A DNA stretch of 64,000 nucleotides, from the NCBI GenBank assembly GCA_046330285.1, contig JAXLSX010000002.1, forward strand, positions 372,001 through 436,000. The letters are read 5' to 3'. This DNA comes from RHKX01 sp046330285. GTDB lineage: Bacteria; Actinomycetota; Thermoleophilia; Solirubrobacterales; 70-9. Of this stretch, positions 18,154 to 25,689 are shown one piece after another. The stretch's first letter is position 1. Each line of letters opens with the position of its first letter. The notes below the pieces were generated by a model. That model saw nothing but the letters and a program-made list of their open reading frames with translations, did not search any database and was not told where the DNA came from. Both the position numbers and the translations under genes were made by a program.

Positions 18154-18855
18154 TCAGGAGGGGCGGCGGCGAACGTTGGTGACGATGACCGCGAGCACCG
18201 TGACGAGGTAGATCTGACCGATCAGGGCCTCGGTGACCGACATCGCGCGGCCGAGGTCGGACGCGGCCGTGAAGTCGCCGTAGCCGACGGTCGTCAGCGT
18301 CGCCAGGCTGAAGTAGAGGAAGTCGTTGGTGGTCCCCGGCTCGTGGTGGGCGAAGAAGGACTGGTTGCTGACGTCCTCCACGGCCCCGTAGAGGACCGCG
18401 AACGCGAGTCCGAGCAGGAGGTACAGCGAGAGCCCGCAGAACACCGTCTGAACGGTCACGCGCTTGTCCTCGCGGAGCTCGCGGATGACGCCGGCCACGA
18501 TCGCCGCCGGGGTCAACAGCACGAGGACCAAGGTGAGGATCCGCGGTGCGGTCGGAGCGATGTCCTCGATCCCGAACAGCGCGACGCCGACGAGCAGCGA
18601 GAGGACTCCGAGGATTCCCGCGGCGAGGTGGACGATGTGGCGGTGGAAGCCCGCGGCGCGAAGCGCGAGGACGATCACCGTGCTCTGGAGGACGATCGCG
18701 ATGAACCTGCTGAGATCGCCGGCGGGCGCGGCGAGCTGGAAGATCATCGCCGCGATGATCGCGAGCAGGACGACTCCGAAGTCCTGACGCGGCTCGGTCA
18801 GCTGGAACGCGTCCGGCAGGCCGTGCTGAGCCCGCTTCCGGGTTGCGTCGCTCAT
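18154..18855 (-). CDS. Two-pore-helix type potassium channel
   Basis: 233 residues with about six hydrophobic segments. The selectivity filter LTTVGYGDF sits between the last two transmembrane helices, as in bacterial K+ channels of the Ion_trans_2 family. The sequence ends soon after the inner helix, so there is no RCK/TrkA_N regulatory domain and gating must come from the membrane part. The start ATG overlaps the stop of the upstream amidase (ATGA at 18852-18855), which means translational coupling. Likely role is potassium conductance and membrane-potential control. Confidence 0.85.
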   Translation of the reverse strand: MSDATRKRAQHGLPDAFQLTEPRQDFGVVLLAIIAAMIFQLAAPAGDLSRFIAIVLQSTVIVLALRAAGFHRHIVHLAAGILGVLSLLVGVALFGIEDIAPTAPRILTLVLVLLTPAAIVAGVIRELREDKRVTVQTVFCGLSLYLLLGLAFAVLYGAVEDVSNQSFFAHHEPGTTNDFLYFSLATLTTVGYGDFTAASDLGRAMSVTEALIGQIYLVTVLAVIVTNVRRRPS

Positions 18856-19586
18856 CGGTGCTTGTGGATGACCTTGGTGACGAGCTTGCGGTACTTGCGG
18901 ACGTCGCCCTTGAGCCAGTCGACGTGGTCGTTCTTCCAGCCCTCGAGGTCCTTGAAGTGGGGGGAGCCGTTGGCCATCGAGTGGCCGATCACGTCCTTCA
19001 TCCCGATCCGGTATCGCTGCTTGAGCCAGGCCGTCAGCTTCGTCGCGGCGCGGATCTGCTTCTTGCGGTCGAGGATCTCGCGGTCGGCACCGTGCTTGCT
19101 CGATCGCGCCTCCTGAACCATCTCGATGCCGATTGCGGTGTGGTTGAGCCCGACCGTGTGCCTGCAGCGGACGTAGAGCCGCGTCAGCTGGTGGATCGTC
19201 CCGTCCTTGTCGACGACGAACTGCGAGCAGACCCCGGGCTTCTCGCCGAGCGAGGGCGCGTTGGAGGCGAAGGCGTTGTGGACCGGGCCGTAGGTCGACG
19301 TGACCGTGTAGTGGAGGACGATCACCTTCGGCTTCTTCAGCCGCCAGGTCCGCTTCCCGTAATGGCGATGCGAGTAGTTGGCCATCTGCCGCTTGCGATC
19401 CTTGCCGTAGGGGATCGGATCCCAGTCGAGCTTCGGCTTCGGAACGTTCCCTGCGCGGGGTGTCGCGGTGGTCGCATGCGGGCCGGCCGGGGCGGCCGCC
19501 GAGGACCCGGTCAGGAGCGCGAAGGAGAGCGCCGCGAGGACCGCGATCGCGCAGGCGGCGGCGAGGCTGGTTGCGGGCCGGCTCAC
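18852..19586 (-). CDS. Secreted N-acetylmuramoyl-L-alanine amidase (Amidase_2 type)
   Basis: 244 residues. The signal peptide follows the GTG start (SRPATSLAAACAIAVLAALSFALL, cleavage near SAAA). The zinc amidase domain has VIVLHYTVTS (first His), the middle region HTVGLNHTAIGIEMVQ and DVIGHSMANGSPHFKDLEGW (last His region). It would cleave the MurNAc-L-Ala bond of peptidoglycan outside the membrane. The GTG at 19586 is preceded by TAACCT at 7 nt. The longer open frame upstream overlaps the divergent antiporter gene and is unlikely. First gene of a unit with the K+ channel and molybdopterin enzyme. Confidence 0.84.
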   Translation of the reverse strand: MSRPATSLAAACAIAVLAALSFALLTGSSAAAPAGPHATTATPRAGNVPKPKLDWDPIPYGKDRKRQMANYSHRHYGKRTWRLKKPKVIVLHYTVTSTYGPVHNAFASNAPSLGEKPGVCSQFVVDKDGTIHQLTRLYVRCRHTVGLNHTAIGIEMVQEARSSKHGADREILDRKKQIRAATKLTAWLKQRYRIGMKDVIGHSMANGSPHFKDLEGWKNDHVDWLKGDVRKYRKLVTKVIHKHR

Positions 19587-19593
19587 CGAAGCG

Positions 19594-19599
19594 AGGTTA
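19594..19599 (-). promoter_or_regulatory. -10 element for the amidase operon
   Basis: TAACCT on the minus strand, 7 nt before the GTG at 19586. Confidence 0.45.
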
Positions 19600-19689
19600 G
19601 GGGACCGATCCAGGCTAGGTTTCAGCCCTCGTGGGAGTGCATGAAACCGATCGGCTGCGTCCGGCTGCGGGCGTCCGGGGGAGCTGAGC

Positions 19690-20871
19690 GTGGTCGACGT
19701 CGATACAGCGTCCTTTCTCGCGATCGGAGCCACCGCGGCGCTGGCGGCGACCCTCGTCACGTTCGGCGGCCGCTGGGTGTTCGTCCCGGTCGTCGTCCTC
19801 GAGCTGCTGTTCGGAATCCTGATCGGCCCCGACGTCCTCGGCCTCGCCCAGTCCGACCAGTTCGTCATGTTCTTCTCGAACCTCGGGCTCGGCATGCTCT
19901 TCTTCTTCGCCGGCTACGAGATCGACTTCGAGCGGATCCGCGGGGCGCCGTTGAAGCTGGCGGCCGTCGGCTGGGTGATCTCGCTGGCCCTCGCCTACTC
20001 ACTCGGCGGCATCCTTGCGCTCTCCGGGGTCGTCCTCTCGCTGCTCTTCACGGGCTCGGCGCTCGCGACGACGGCGATCGGCACCCTGATCCCGATCCTC
20101 GACGACGCCGGCGAGCTGAAGACGAAGTTCGGGACCTACCTGCTCGCCGCCGGCGCGGTCGGGGAGTTCGGCCCGATCCTCCTGATCACGTTCCTGTTCT
20201 CGACCGACACGCCGCTGACGAGCGGGGCGGTCCTGATGCTCTTCATCGCGGTCGCCGTCTTCGCCGCCGTCTTCGCGGTTCGCTTCGTCGGGGTCGGCTG
20301 GGAGAAGATCGAGGGGGCCATGGAGACGAGCTCGCAGCTCCCGGTTCGCGTCTCGGTGCTGCTCGTATTCGCACTCGCATACCTGGCCTCGGATCTGGGC
20401 CTCGACCTGCTCCTCGGCGGGTTCGTGGCCGGCGTCATCACCCGGCTCGCCCTGAAGGGCCGCGAGGTGACGATCTTCGAGTCGAAGCTGAGCGCGGTCG
20501 GCTACGGCTTCCTGATCCCGTTCTTCTTCGTGGTCAGCGGCGTCAACTTCGACATGAGCGCGCTCGTCGACGATCCGGCGCGCGCCGCACTCGTGCCGAC
20601 GTTCTTCATCCTCTTCCTGGTCGTCCGCGGCGTCCCGGCGATGCTGCTCTACCGCAAGGTGCTCGACCTCCGCGACCGTGCCGCGCTCGCATTCTTCAGC
20701 TCGACCGAGCTACCGCTCGTCGTCGCGATCACGACGATCGCGGTCGCCGAGGGACACATGAAGGCGACCACGTCGGCTGCGCTCGTCGGCGCCGCCGTCC
20801 TCTCGACGGCCGTCTATCCGCTGCTCGGCCTGCGGATGCGGGGCTCGAAGCAGGACCCGGAAGGGGCCTGA
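19690..20871 (+). CDS. Cation:proton antiporter, CPA2/KefB-like
   Basis: 393 residues, about 11-12 transmembrane helices and almost no soluble tail. The family region with two polar membrane segments is visible (LFTGSALATTAIGTLIPILDDAGELKTKFGTYLLAAGAVGEFGPI, quoted in part: LLAAGAVGEFGPI; and GFLIPFFFVVSGVNFD). The NhaA/Kef-type exchange of H+ for Na+ or K+ is the general role. There is no TrkA_N domain, unlike full KefB/KefC. Starts at GTG 19690. Together with the nearby K+ channel this suggests ion homeostasis at this locus. Its stop is 3 nt from the stop of the convergent acyltransferase. Confidence 0.85.
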   Translation: MVDVDTASFLAIGATAALAATLVTFGGRWVFVPVVVLELLFGILIGPDVLGLAQSDQFVMFFSNLGLGMLFFFAGYEIDFERIRGAPLKLAAVGWVISLALAYSLGGILALSGVVLSLLFTGSALATTAIGTLIPILDDAGELKTKFGTYLLAAGAVGEFGPILLITFLFSTDTPLTSGAVLMLFIAVAVFAAVFAVRFVGVGWEKIEGAMETSSQLPVRVSVLLVFALAYLASDLGLDLLLGGFVAGVITRLALKGREVTIFESKLSAVGYGFLIPFFFVVSGVNFDMSALVDDPARAALVPTFFILFLVVRGVPAMLLYRKVLDLRDRAALAFFSSTELPLVVAITTIAVAEGHMKATTSAALVGAAVLSTAVYPLLGLRMRGSKQDPEGA

Positions 20872-20874
20872 GGG

Positions 20875-22311
20875 TCAGGAGCCGGCGGTCGTGCGGGCCG
20901 GCTCGGTCGGAGCCGAGCCGTTGCCGGTTACCTTCGGCGCCAGCGCCGCGAGGTTCTCGAGCTCGTCGTTGAGGTCCGCCGCGAGGGCGCCGAGGGTCGG
21001 CATCGCCTCGTAGTCGCCGATCAGGCCGAAGTTGATCCCGCCGTCGTAGCTCATGATCCCGACGCAGACCGCCTGGCGCTGCGCCAGCGGGACCATCGGG
21101 AACATGTCGCGGAGCCGCCGGCCGAGGACGTAGAGCGGGAACTGCGGGCCCGGCACGTTGGTCACGACGAGGTTGAAGAACCGCTGCCGGGACTGCAGCC
21201 GGGCGGCCTGGGAGACGATCGTCGGCGGGGCGAAGTCGGTCATCTCGGCCAGCAGGTTGGCGCCGACCGCCTGCTTCGACTGCTTCAGGTTGCCCATCGC
21301 ACGGCGGACGAGGCCGAGGCGCTCGATCGGGTCCTCGCACCAGACCGGGAGCGGGGCCATCATCGCGGTGACCTGGTTGCCGAGGTCGCCGTGCTGTTCG
21401 ACCGTCCGGATGCTCACCGGGACCATCGCCTTCAGCTCGAGCTCGTCGGTGTCGTGGCCGAGCGAGCGGAGATGCCGCCCGAGGGCGCCGGAGACGACCG
21501 TGAGGACGACGTCGTTGACGGTGCCGCCGTAGACATCCTTGATCCGCCGCAGGTCGCTGAGGTCCGCGCGGACCCAGGCGAAGCGGCGGTGCGGGCCAAT
21601 CTCGACGTTGAGCGGCGAGTCGGGCGCGGAGAGCCCCTTGCCCGCGATCGAGCCAGTGGCGCCGATCGCGCCGCGGACCGCCCCGAGGGCCTTCATCGGC
21701 CGCCGGATCAGGGCTCGCGCTCCGCGCAAGACCTCGCCGGGCACGGTCACCCGCTCGGTCATCGCCGAGCTCAGGAGCTGCAGCGAGCTCGGCTCGGGGC
21801 GGGGCACCCAGGCGGGCGGATCGTCAGCCGGGGCGGGCTCCGCCTCGGCGTCGAAGAGCACCGTGGTTATGTCAACCCCGGAGACCCCGTCGACGAGGCA
21901 GTGATGGCTCTTGCTGACGATCGCGAAGCGGTCGTCGGAGAGGCCGTCGACAACCCACATCTCCCAGAGGGGCTTCGAGCGGTCCAGGCCCTGGGAGAAG
22001 ACCCGCGCCGCGAACGTCCGCAACTGCTCCTCGTCGCCGGGAGCGGGGAGGGCCGTGTGACGCACGTGGTAGTCGAGGTTGAGATGGGGGTCGTCGACCC
22101 AGACCGGCCGACCCTGTCCGAACGGGACGAAGCGGAGCTTCTGGCGAAACCGGGGAACGAGGTGCAGCCGCGCGCGGAGGTGATCCTTGAACTCCTCGAA
22201 GTCGGGGGCCGGCCCGTCGAAGATCATCGTGCCGGCGACGTGCATGTGGGCGCCGTCGCGCTCGAGGTGCAGGAAGGACGTGTCGAGGCCGGTCAATCGG
22301 TCGGAGCTCAT
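20875..22311 (-). CDS. WS/DGAT wax ester synthase/diacylglycerol acyltransferase
   Basis: 478 residues. The condensing active-site motif is HHCLVDG, with the PLWEMW element upstream. The typical N-terminal LTGLDTSFLHLERDGAHMHV and the C-terminal half with VVTNVPGP and the MFPMVPL-type segment complete the family layout. These enzymes form triacylglycerol or wax esters from acyl-CoA as carbon reserves, as in mycobacterial Tgs proteins. The ATG at 22311 is chosen because GAGAGGA lies 7 nt upstream; an in-frame GTG 6 nt earlier is less well placed. Reaction is secure; acceptor specificity is not. Confidence 0.92.
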   Translation of the reverse strand: MSSDRLTGLDTSFLHLERDGAHMHVAGTMIFDGPAPDFEEFKDHLRARLHLVPRFRQKLRFVPFGQGRPVWVDDPHLNLDYHVRHTALPAPGDEEQLRTFAARVFSQGLDRSKPLWEMWVVDGLSDDRFAIVSKSHHCLVDGVSGVDITTVLFDAEAEPAPADDPPAWVPRPEPSSLQLLSSAMTERVTVPGEVLRGARALIRRPMKALGAVRGAIGATGSIAGKGLSAPDSPLNVEIGPHRRFAWVRADLSDLRRIKDVYGGTVNDVVLTVVSGALGRHLRSLGHDTDELELKAMVPVSIRTVEQHGDLGNQVTAMMAPLPVWCEDPIERLGLVRRAMGNLKQSKQAVGANLLAEMTDFAPPTIVSQAARLQSRQRFFNLVVTNVPGPQFPLYVLGRRLRDMFPMVPLAQRQAVCVGIMSYDGGINFGLIGDYEAMPTLGALAADLNDELENLAALAPKVTGNGSAPTEPARTTAGS

Positions 22312-22382
22312 GCACACATCCTCTCACCTCTGTAAAGACTGTGATCGGAACCACACAAGCTCTCTCCGGCGCTCCCTACCTT

Positions 22383-22570
22383 GCCGCCGGACCAGATAGA
22401 TCAACAGCGAACGAGACCGCTCAATCCGGCCCGCGCCAACGGGCGGAGCGGGGGACCCACAGCCGGACGTTGAGCCGGCGGGGGCGAATCCGGCCGTGAT
22501 CGGCCGGTAGCCCGAGACCCGGGACGAACCCGGGCCGAGGCGAGCCCGACAGCTAACCCCGTCGGCGGCG
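22383..22570 (+). ncRNA. c-di-AMP riboswitch (ydaO-yuaA type)
   Basis: The hallmarks of the ydaO-yuaA leader occur in order and spacing. CCGCTCAATCC (22417-22427) is followed by GAGCGGGGGACCCAC (22446-22460), GGGGCGAATCC (22481-22491), a hairpin then GGTAGCCCG (22506-22514), CGAACCCG, and GAGCCCGACAGCTAACCCC (22542-22560). The 3' end GTCGGCGGC (22561-22569) can pair with GCCGCCGGAC at 22383-22392 or with CCGC at 22417-22420, so the 5' boundary is uncertain. It lies directly before the RlpA-like gene, a common actinobacterial arrangement in which c-di-AMP turns off cell-wall hydrolase expression. Confidence 0.92.
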
Positions 22571-22586
22571 AAAGCGAGGATCGAAG

Positions 22587-23531
22587 ATGACGAGTTTCCG
22601 CAGATGGCGGGGACGGGTCGCAGCCTTCATGGCGCTGCCCGCAGCCGCACTCCTGATTGCCGCGGTCGGGCCGGCCGCCGGCGCCGAGCAGGCGAAGCCC
22701 GGCACCGCGAGCCTGTCGACGAGCGACAGGACCGTCCACCCGAACGAGAAGGTGACGGTTCGCGGCCGGTTCCAGCCCGCGACCCCGACCTCCTCGGGGA
22801 TCGGGGTTGAGCCGGAACCGGCGACGAAGCCGGTCCGGATCCAGTTCCGGGCGCTCGGTTCGAAGTACTGGCACGACGCCCGCGCCACCCGCGCCGGCAA
22901 GGCCGGGCGCTTCAAGGAGCGGGTGAAGATCGAGCGCAGCGGCAGGATCCGCGCGATCAGCGACGGGCGCACGACCCGCGCCCACAAGGTCACGGTCCGC
23001 TCCGTCACTCGCGCACGCGTCGAGAAGCGGGCCAAGGTCGGCGAGAAGGTGTCGATCAAGGGCCGCGTCGCGCCGGCCGGAACCCGGCGCAAGGTCACCG
23101 TCAAGGTCGGCGGCGACAAGCTCCGGACTCGCACCGACCGCAAGGGCCGCTTCGTGACGAAGTGGAAGCCGCGGGGAGCCGGTCACAGCCGGGTCAAGGT
23201 CCGCGCCGCCGGCAACCTGGTGGCGAAGGGCAGCAAGACGAAGGCCGGCAAGGTCACGGTCTTCCGCTCCGCCGAGGCCTCCTGGTACGGCCCGGGCCTC
23301 TACGGCAACGGCGTCGCCTGCGGCGGCACGCTGACGCCGACGACGATGGGCGTCGCGCACAAGACGATGCCGTGCGGCACGAAGCTGACGATCCGCTACC
23401 ACGGGCGCCAGGTGAAGGCCAAGGTCATCGACCGCGGTCCCTACGTCGCGGGTCGCGAGTTCGACCTGACCGAGGCCGTCAAGAACAAGCTCGGAATGGG
23501 CGGCATCGGGACGATCCTCGTCGACCGCTGA
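22587..23531 (+). CDS. Secreted RlpA-like protein with double-psi beta-barrel
   Basis: 314 residues. Signal peptide (RRWRGR, hydrophobic core, cleavage near AAGA). Two Ig-like, very Lys/Arg-rich beta domains follow (about 40-130 and 135-220). The C-terminal double-psi barrel of RlpA/resuscitation-type proteins contains ASWYGPGLYGNGVACGG, MPCGTKLTIRY and DRGPYVAGREFDLT. The Asp of DRGPY is the residue expected for lytic activity on glycan strands. Translation starts 17 nt after the riboswitch, with GCGAGGA 6 nt before the ATG. Role is cell-wall remodelling, controlled by c-di-AMP. Confidence 0.88.
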   Translation: MTSFRRWRGRVAAFMALPAAALLIAAVGPAAGAEQAKPGTASLSTSDRTVHPNEKVTVRGRFQPATPTSSGIGVEPEPATKPVRIQFRALGSKYWHDARATRAGKAGRFKERVKIERSGRIRAISDGRTTRAHKVTVRSVTRARVEKRAKVGEKVSIKGRVAPAGTRRKVTVKVGGDKLRTRTDRKGRFVTKWKPRGAGHSRVKVRAAGNLVAKGSKTKAGKVTVFRSAEASWYGPGLYGNGVACGGTLTPTTMGVAHKTMPCGTKLTIRYHGRQVKAKVIDRGPYVAGREFDLTEAVKNKLGMGGIGTILVDR

Positions 23532-23551
23532 GCCGCCTCCGCTCCCGGCGC

Positions 23552-24688
23552 TCAGCCGAGAGCGAGTTGCACGGGCCCCGTCCCCGCCGGCGCTTCGCCA
23601 TCAGTGGGGGCGGGGCTCTTTCGTTCTCCCTCGCGGCTGAGGTTGGAGACGCCGACGCCGAGCAGACGCACGGGCGCGTCCCGCTCGAAGGCGTCGAAGA
23701 GGGCCTGGGCGGCACCCACGACGACCTCCGGGTCCGCGGTCGGCTCCGGCAGCGTCCGCGAGCGGGTGAAGGTCCGGAACGGCGCCAGCCGGATCTTCAG
23801 GGTGACGGTGCGGCCGCTGATGCCCTGCTTGCCGAGGTGCTCGGCGACGGTGCGGCCCATCGCCGCGACTTCCCCGCGCATCAGGGTCGGGTCGGTCTGG
23901 TCGGTCGAGAAGGTCCGCTCGCGGCTCTCCGACTTGCGTTCGCGCTCGACCGCGACCTCGGAGCTCCCGAACCCGCAGGCGCGGCGTCCGAGCGAGCGCG
24001 CGTGGTTGGGGCCGACGACGGCCGAGAGGCTGTTCTCCGGTACCCGCGCGAGGTCGGAGACCGTCTTGATCTCGAGCGCGTCGAGGCGCTCCTCGGTCTT
24101 CGGGCCGACGCCGGGGATGATCCGCGCCGGCTTGTCGCCGACGACCTCGAGGAACCGATCGCGGGCGAGGACGCAGAGGCCGTCGGGCTTGTCGAGATCG
24201 GAGGCGATCTTCGCGATCAGGCGGTTCGGACCGATGCCGATCGAGCAGGTCAGGCCGGTCTCAGCGAGGACGTCGCGCTTGATCTGACGGGCACGCGTCT
24301 TCGGGGCGGGGGAGTCGGTGAGATCGACGTAGGCCTCGTCCATGCCGACCACCTCGACCAGGTCTGAGTAGCGGTGCAGCACCGCCATGACCTTGCGCGA
24401 GGCGTCGCGGTAGCGGTCCATGTTCCGCGGGAGGATCACCGCCTGTGGACAGCGCCGCCGCGCCACCGCCATCGGCAGCGCCGAATGGACGCCGAACCGG
24501 CGGGCCTCGTACGACGCCGTCATCACGACTCCGCGCGAATCGGGATCGCGCGGGCCGACGATCACCGGCATTCCGCGCAGATCCGGCCGCTCGAGCAGTT
24601 CCACGGAGACGTAGAAGGCGTCCATGTCGAGGTGCGCCACGGCGTGATCCCACTCGGAGGGGTCACCGTACAAGCGTTCGCTCGGCAT
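23552..24688 (-). CDS. dinB: DNA polymerase IV (Y family)
   Basis: 378-residue translesion polymerase. Palm residues are in HLDMDAFYVSVE and VVGMDEAYVDLTD. The fingers region reads ASYEARRFGVHSALPM. The thumb/helix-hairpin-helix part (CSIGIGPNRLIAKIASDLDKPDGLC, quoted in part: IGPNRLIAKIASD; IPGVGPKTEERL) and a little-finger domain follow. The C-terminus has no obvious QL-x-LF beta-clamp pentapeptide; it ends GPVQLALG, which contains a related QLAL. Expressed in damage responses in other bacteria. TAGCAT lies 6 nt before the ATG. Confidence 0.94.
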   Translation of the reverse strand: MPSERLYGDPSEWDHAVAHLDMDAFYVSVELLERPDLRGMPVIVGPRDPDSRGVVMTASYEARRFGVHSALPMAVARRRCPQAVILPRNMDRYRDASRKVMAVLHRYSDLVEVVGMDEAYVDLTDSPAPKTRARQIKRDVLAETGLTCSIGIGPNRLIAKIASDLDKPDGLCVLARDRFLEVVGDKPARIIPGVGPKTEERLDALEIKTVSDLARVPENSLSAVVGPNHARSLGRRACGFGSSEVAVERERKSESRERTFSTDQTDPTLMRGEVAAMGRTVAEHLGKQGISGRTVTLKIRLAPFRTFTRSRTLPEPTADPEVVVGAAQALFDAFERDAPVRLLGVGVSNLSREGERKSPAPTDGEAPAGTGPVQLALG

Positions 24689-24694
24689 GCGCCG

Positions 24695-24700
24695 ATGCTA
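24695..24700 (-). promoter_or_regulatory. -10 element for dinB
   Basis: TAGCAT on the minus strand, 6 nt before the ATG at 24688. Confidence 0.45.
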
Positions 24701-24738
24701 ACCGCCGAGGGGGACGAAACCGCCCCCGGCGCCGATGG

Positions 24739-25107
24739 TCAGCCGACGTCGACGACCGACGAGTGGTCTTCGAGGCAGGCCGGCTTCTTCCCGGCGGGTC
24801 GCGCGGGCAGGATCGCGTAGTAAGAGCCCTTGGTGGCCTCGCCGGGAACGAGCCAGTGACCCTTCTTGCTGCTCGTGTCCTTGCCGATCAGCAGATCCTT
24901 GCCGTCCCGCTGCTTGAAGACCTTGACGAGGCGCTTCTGTTCGCAGCTGCGGGTGCCGCCGAACCTCGTGGACATGACCATCCCGTGCCAGTAGGGCGCG
25001 ACCTTGGAGATCGTGACCTTCGAGACGCCCGAGGCCGTGGCGGTCGCGGGGGCGACGGCAGAGGCGAGCGCGAGCGAGGCGGCGATGGCGATCAGGGTCT
25101 TGCGCAC
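24739..25107 (-). CDS. Small secreted protein of unknown function
   Basis: 122 residues starting at a GTG. A clear signal peptide (MRKTLIAIAASLALASAVAP, cleavage near ATA-SGV) precedes a ~95-residue mature part with a beta-rich look and two cysteines (RSCEQK and PACLED) that could form a disulphide. No family was recognised. A TACGCT hexamer lies 6 nt upstream of the start (25114-25119). Flanked by dinB (same strand, 50 nt) and divergent from a small conserved-looking cytoplasmic gene. Confidence 0.6.
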   Translation of the reverse strand: MRKTLIAIAASLALASAVAPATATASGVSKVTISKVAPYWHGMVMSTRFGGTRSCEQKRLVKVFKQRDGKDLLIGKDTSSKKGHWLVPGEATKGSYYAILPARPAGKKPACLEDHSSVVDVG

Positions 25108-25180
25108 GGGGGCAGCGTAATCCAGGAAGTGGGCGTCATGCGTAGGTTCGCGAGGCCTGCGAATGCCCGGTCCTCGCTGC

Positions 25181-25186
25181 TACCTT
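25181..25186 (+). promoter_or_regulatory. -10 element for the small gene at 25193
   Basis: TACCTT, 6 nt before the GTG at 25193. It supports this start rather than the longer open frame from 25163. Confidence 0.4.
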
Positions 25187-25192
25187 CCAGGC

Positions 25193-25504
25193 GTGGGTGC
25201 GGAGGCGAAGAACCTCGAGGCGATCTCGAAGGCGATCGATCAGCACAACTCCAGCTGCCCGTTCCCGGCGGCGGAGGTGCGGATGAACCCGTTCGAGGTC
25301 GAGCGCCTCGGCTGGGAGGAGATCCGCGGGCTCCCGATCGTCGCCGACGCCGAGATCGGCACCGGCCGCTTCCGGATCGTCTGCTCCCGCGACCTCGACG
25401 GCGCGGGACTGGAGGAGACCGAGGCGATCGGAACGCCGGTCGAGGTGGGGGAGCCCGTCGAGGTCCCGGTGCCGGTGGGGCCGGGCCGGGAACGCAACGA
25501 CTGA
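25193..25504 (+). CDS. Small hypothetical protein, 103 residues
   Basis: Soluble acidic protein. The N-terminal AEAKNLEAISKAIDQHNSSCPFPA looks helical, followed by a beta-rich middle (RGLPIVADAEIGTGRFRIVCSRD) and a Val/Pro-rich tail ending RERND. No family is recognised and there is no signal peptide or membrane segment. Codon use is like its neighbours (G/C at third positions), which supports it being real. Convergent with ccdA; the 185-bp gap between them holds the structured repeat. Confidence 0.55.
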   Translation: MGAEAKNLEAISKAIDQHNSSCPFPAAEVRMNPFEVERLGWEEIRGLPIVADAEIGTGRFRIVCSRDLDGAGLEETEAIGTPVEVGEPVEVPVPVGPGRERND

Positions 25505-25540
25505 TTCGGCTCACGCCGGGACCTGTCCGGCGGGGTGAGG
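25505..25540 (+). terminator. Hairpin after the small gene
   Basis: CGCCGG (25515-25520) pairs with CCGGCG (25528-25533) around GACCTGT, just after the stop codon. G-rich rather than T-rich downstream, so termination is only suggested. Confidence 0.35.
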
Positions 25541-25648
25541 GTTGGTTCGGCTGGGGAAGGGGGACGTGGGTGGACGGCTCCCGGTGGGCGCGAGAGCCGG
25601 TGGATGGCAGGAAATGAACCTGTGAGGTTCGTTTGCTGCCAGTGGGCG
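25541..25648. repeat. Structured intergenic repeat, copy A (108 bp)
   Basis: Matches 61682-61789 over 108 bp without a gap; 94 positions are identical. The right part forms a long hairpin: TGGCAG (25605-25610) with CTGCCA (25636-25641), and inside it GAACCT (25616-25621) with AGGTTC (25625-25630) around GTG, with AAAT/GTTT pairing between them. The differences between copies change amino acids in the open frame they share, so a DNA- or RNA-level role is more likely than coding. Lies between convergent genes. Confidence 0.85.
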
Positions 25649-25682
25649 TGAATGGCGTTCCATGGGAACGCGAAACACGCCC
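25644..25682. repeat. Two-step palindrome downstream of repeat copy A
   Basis: GGGCGTG (25644-25650) pairs with CACGCCC (25676-25682). Inside, GCGTTCC (25655-25661) pairs with GGAACGC (25665-25671) around ATG. The 4-nt gaps on both sides are symmetrical. Not present after copy B. Could act as terminator for the convergent ccdA gene, whose stop is 8 bp away. Confidence 0.6.
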
Positions 25683-25689
25683 GGTGATC

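Noticed and set aside
23552..23600. Beta-clamp-binding motif at the DinB C-terminus
   Set aside because: The end reads PVQLALG, only loosely like QL-x-LF, so no claim is made beyond the note in the gene entry.
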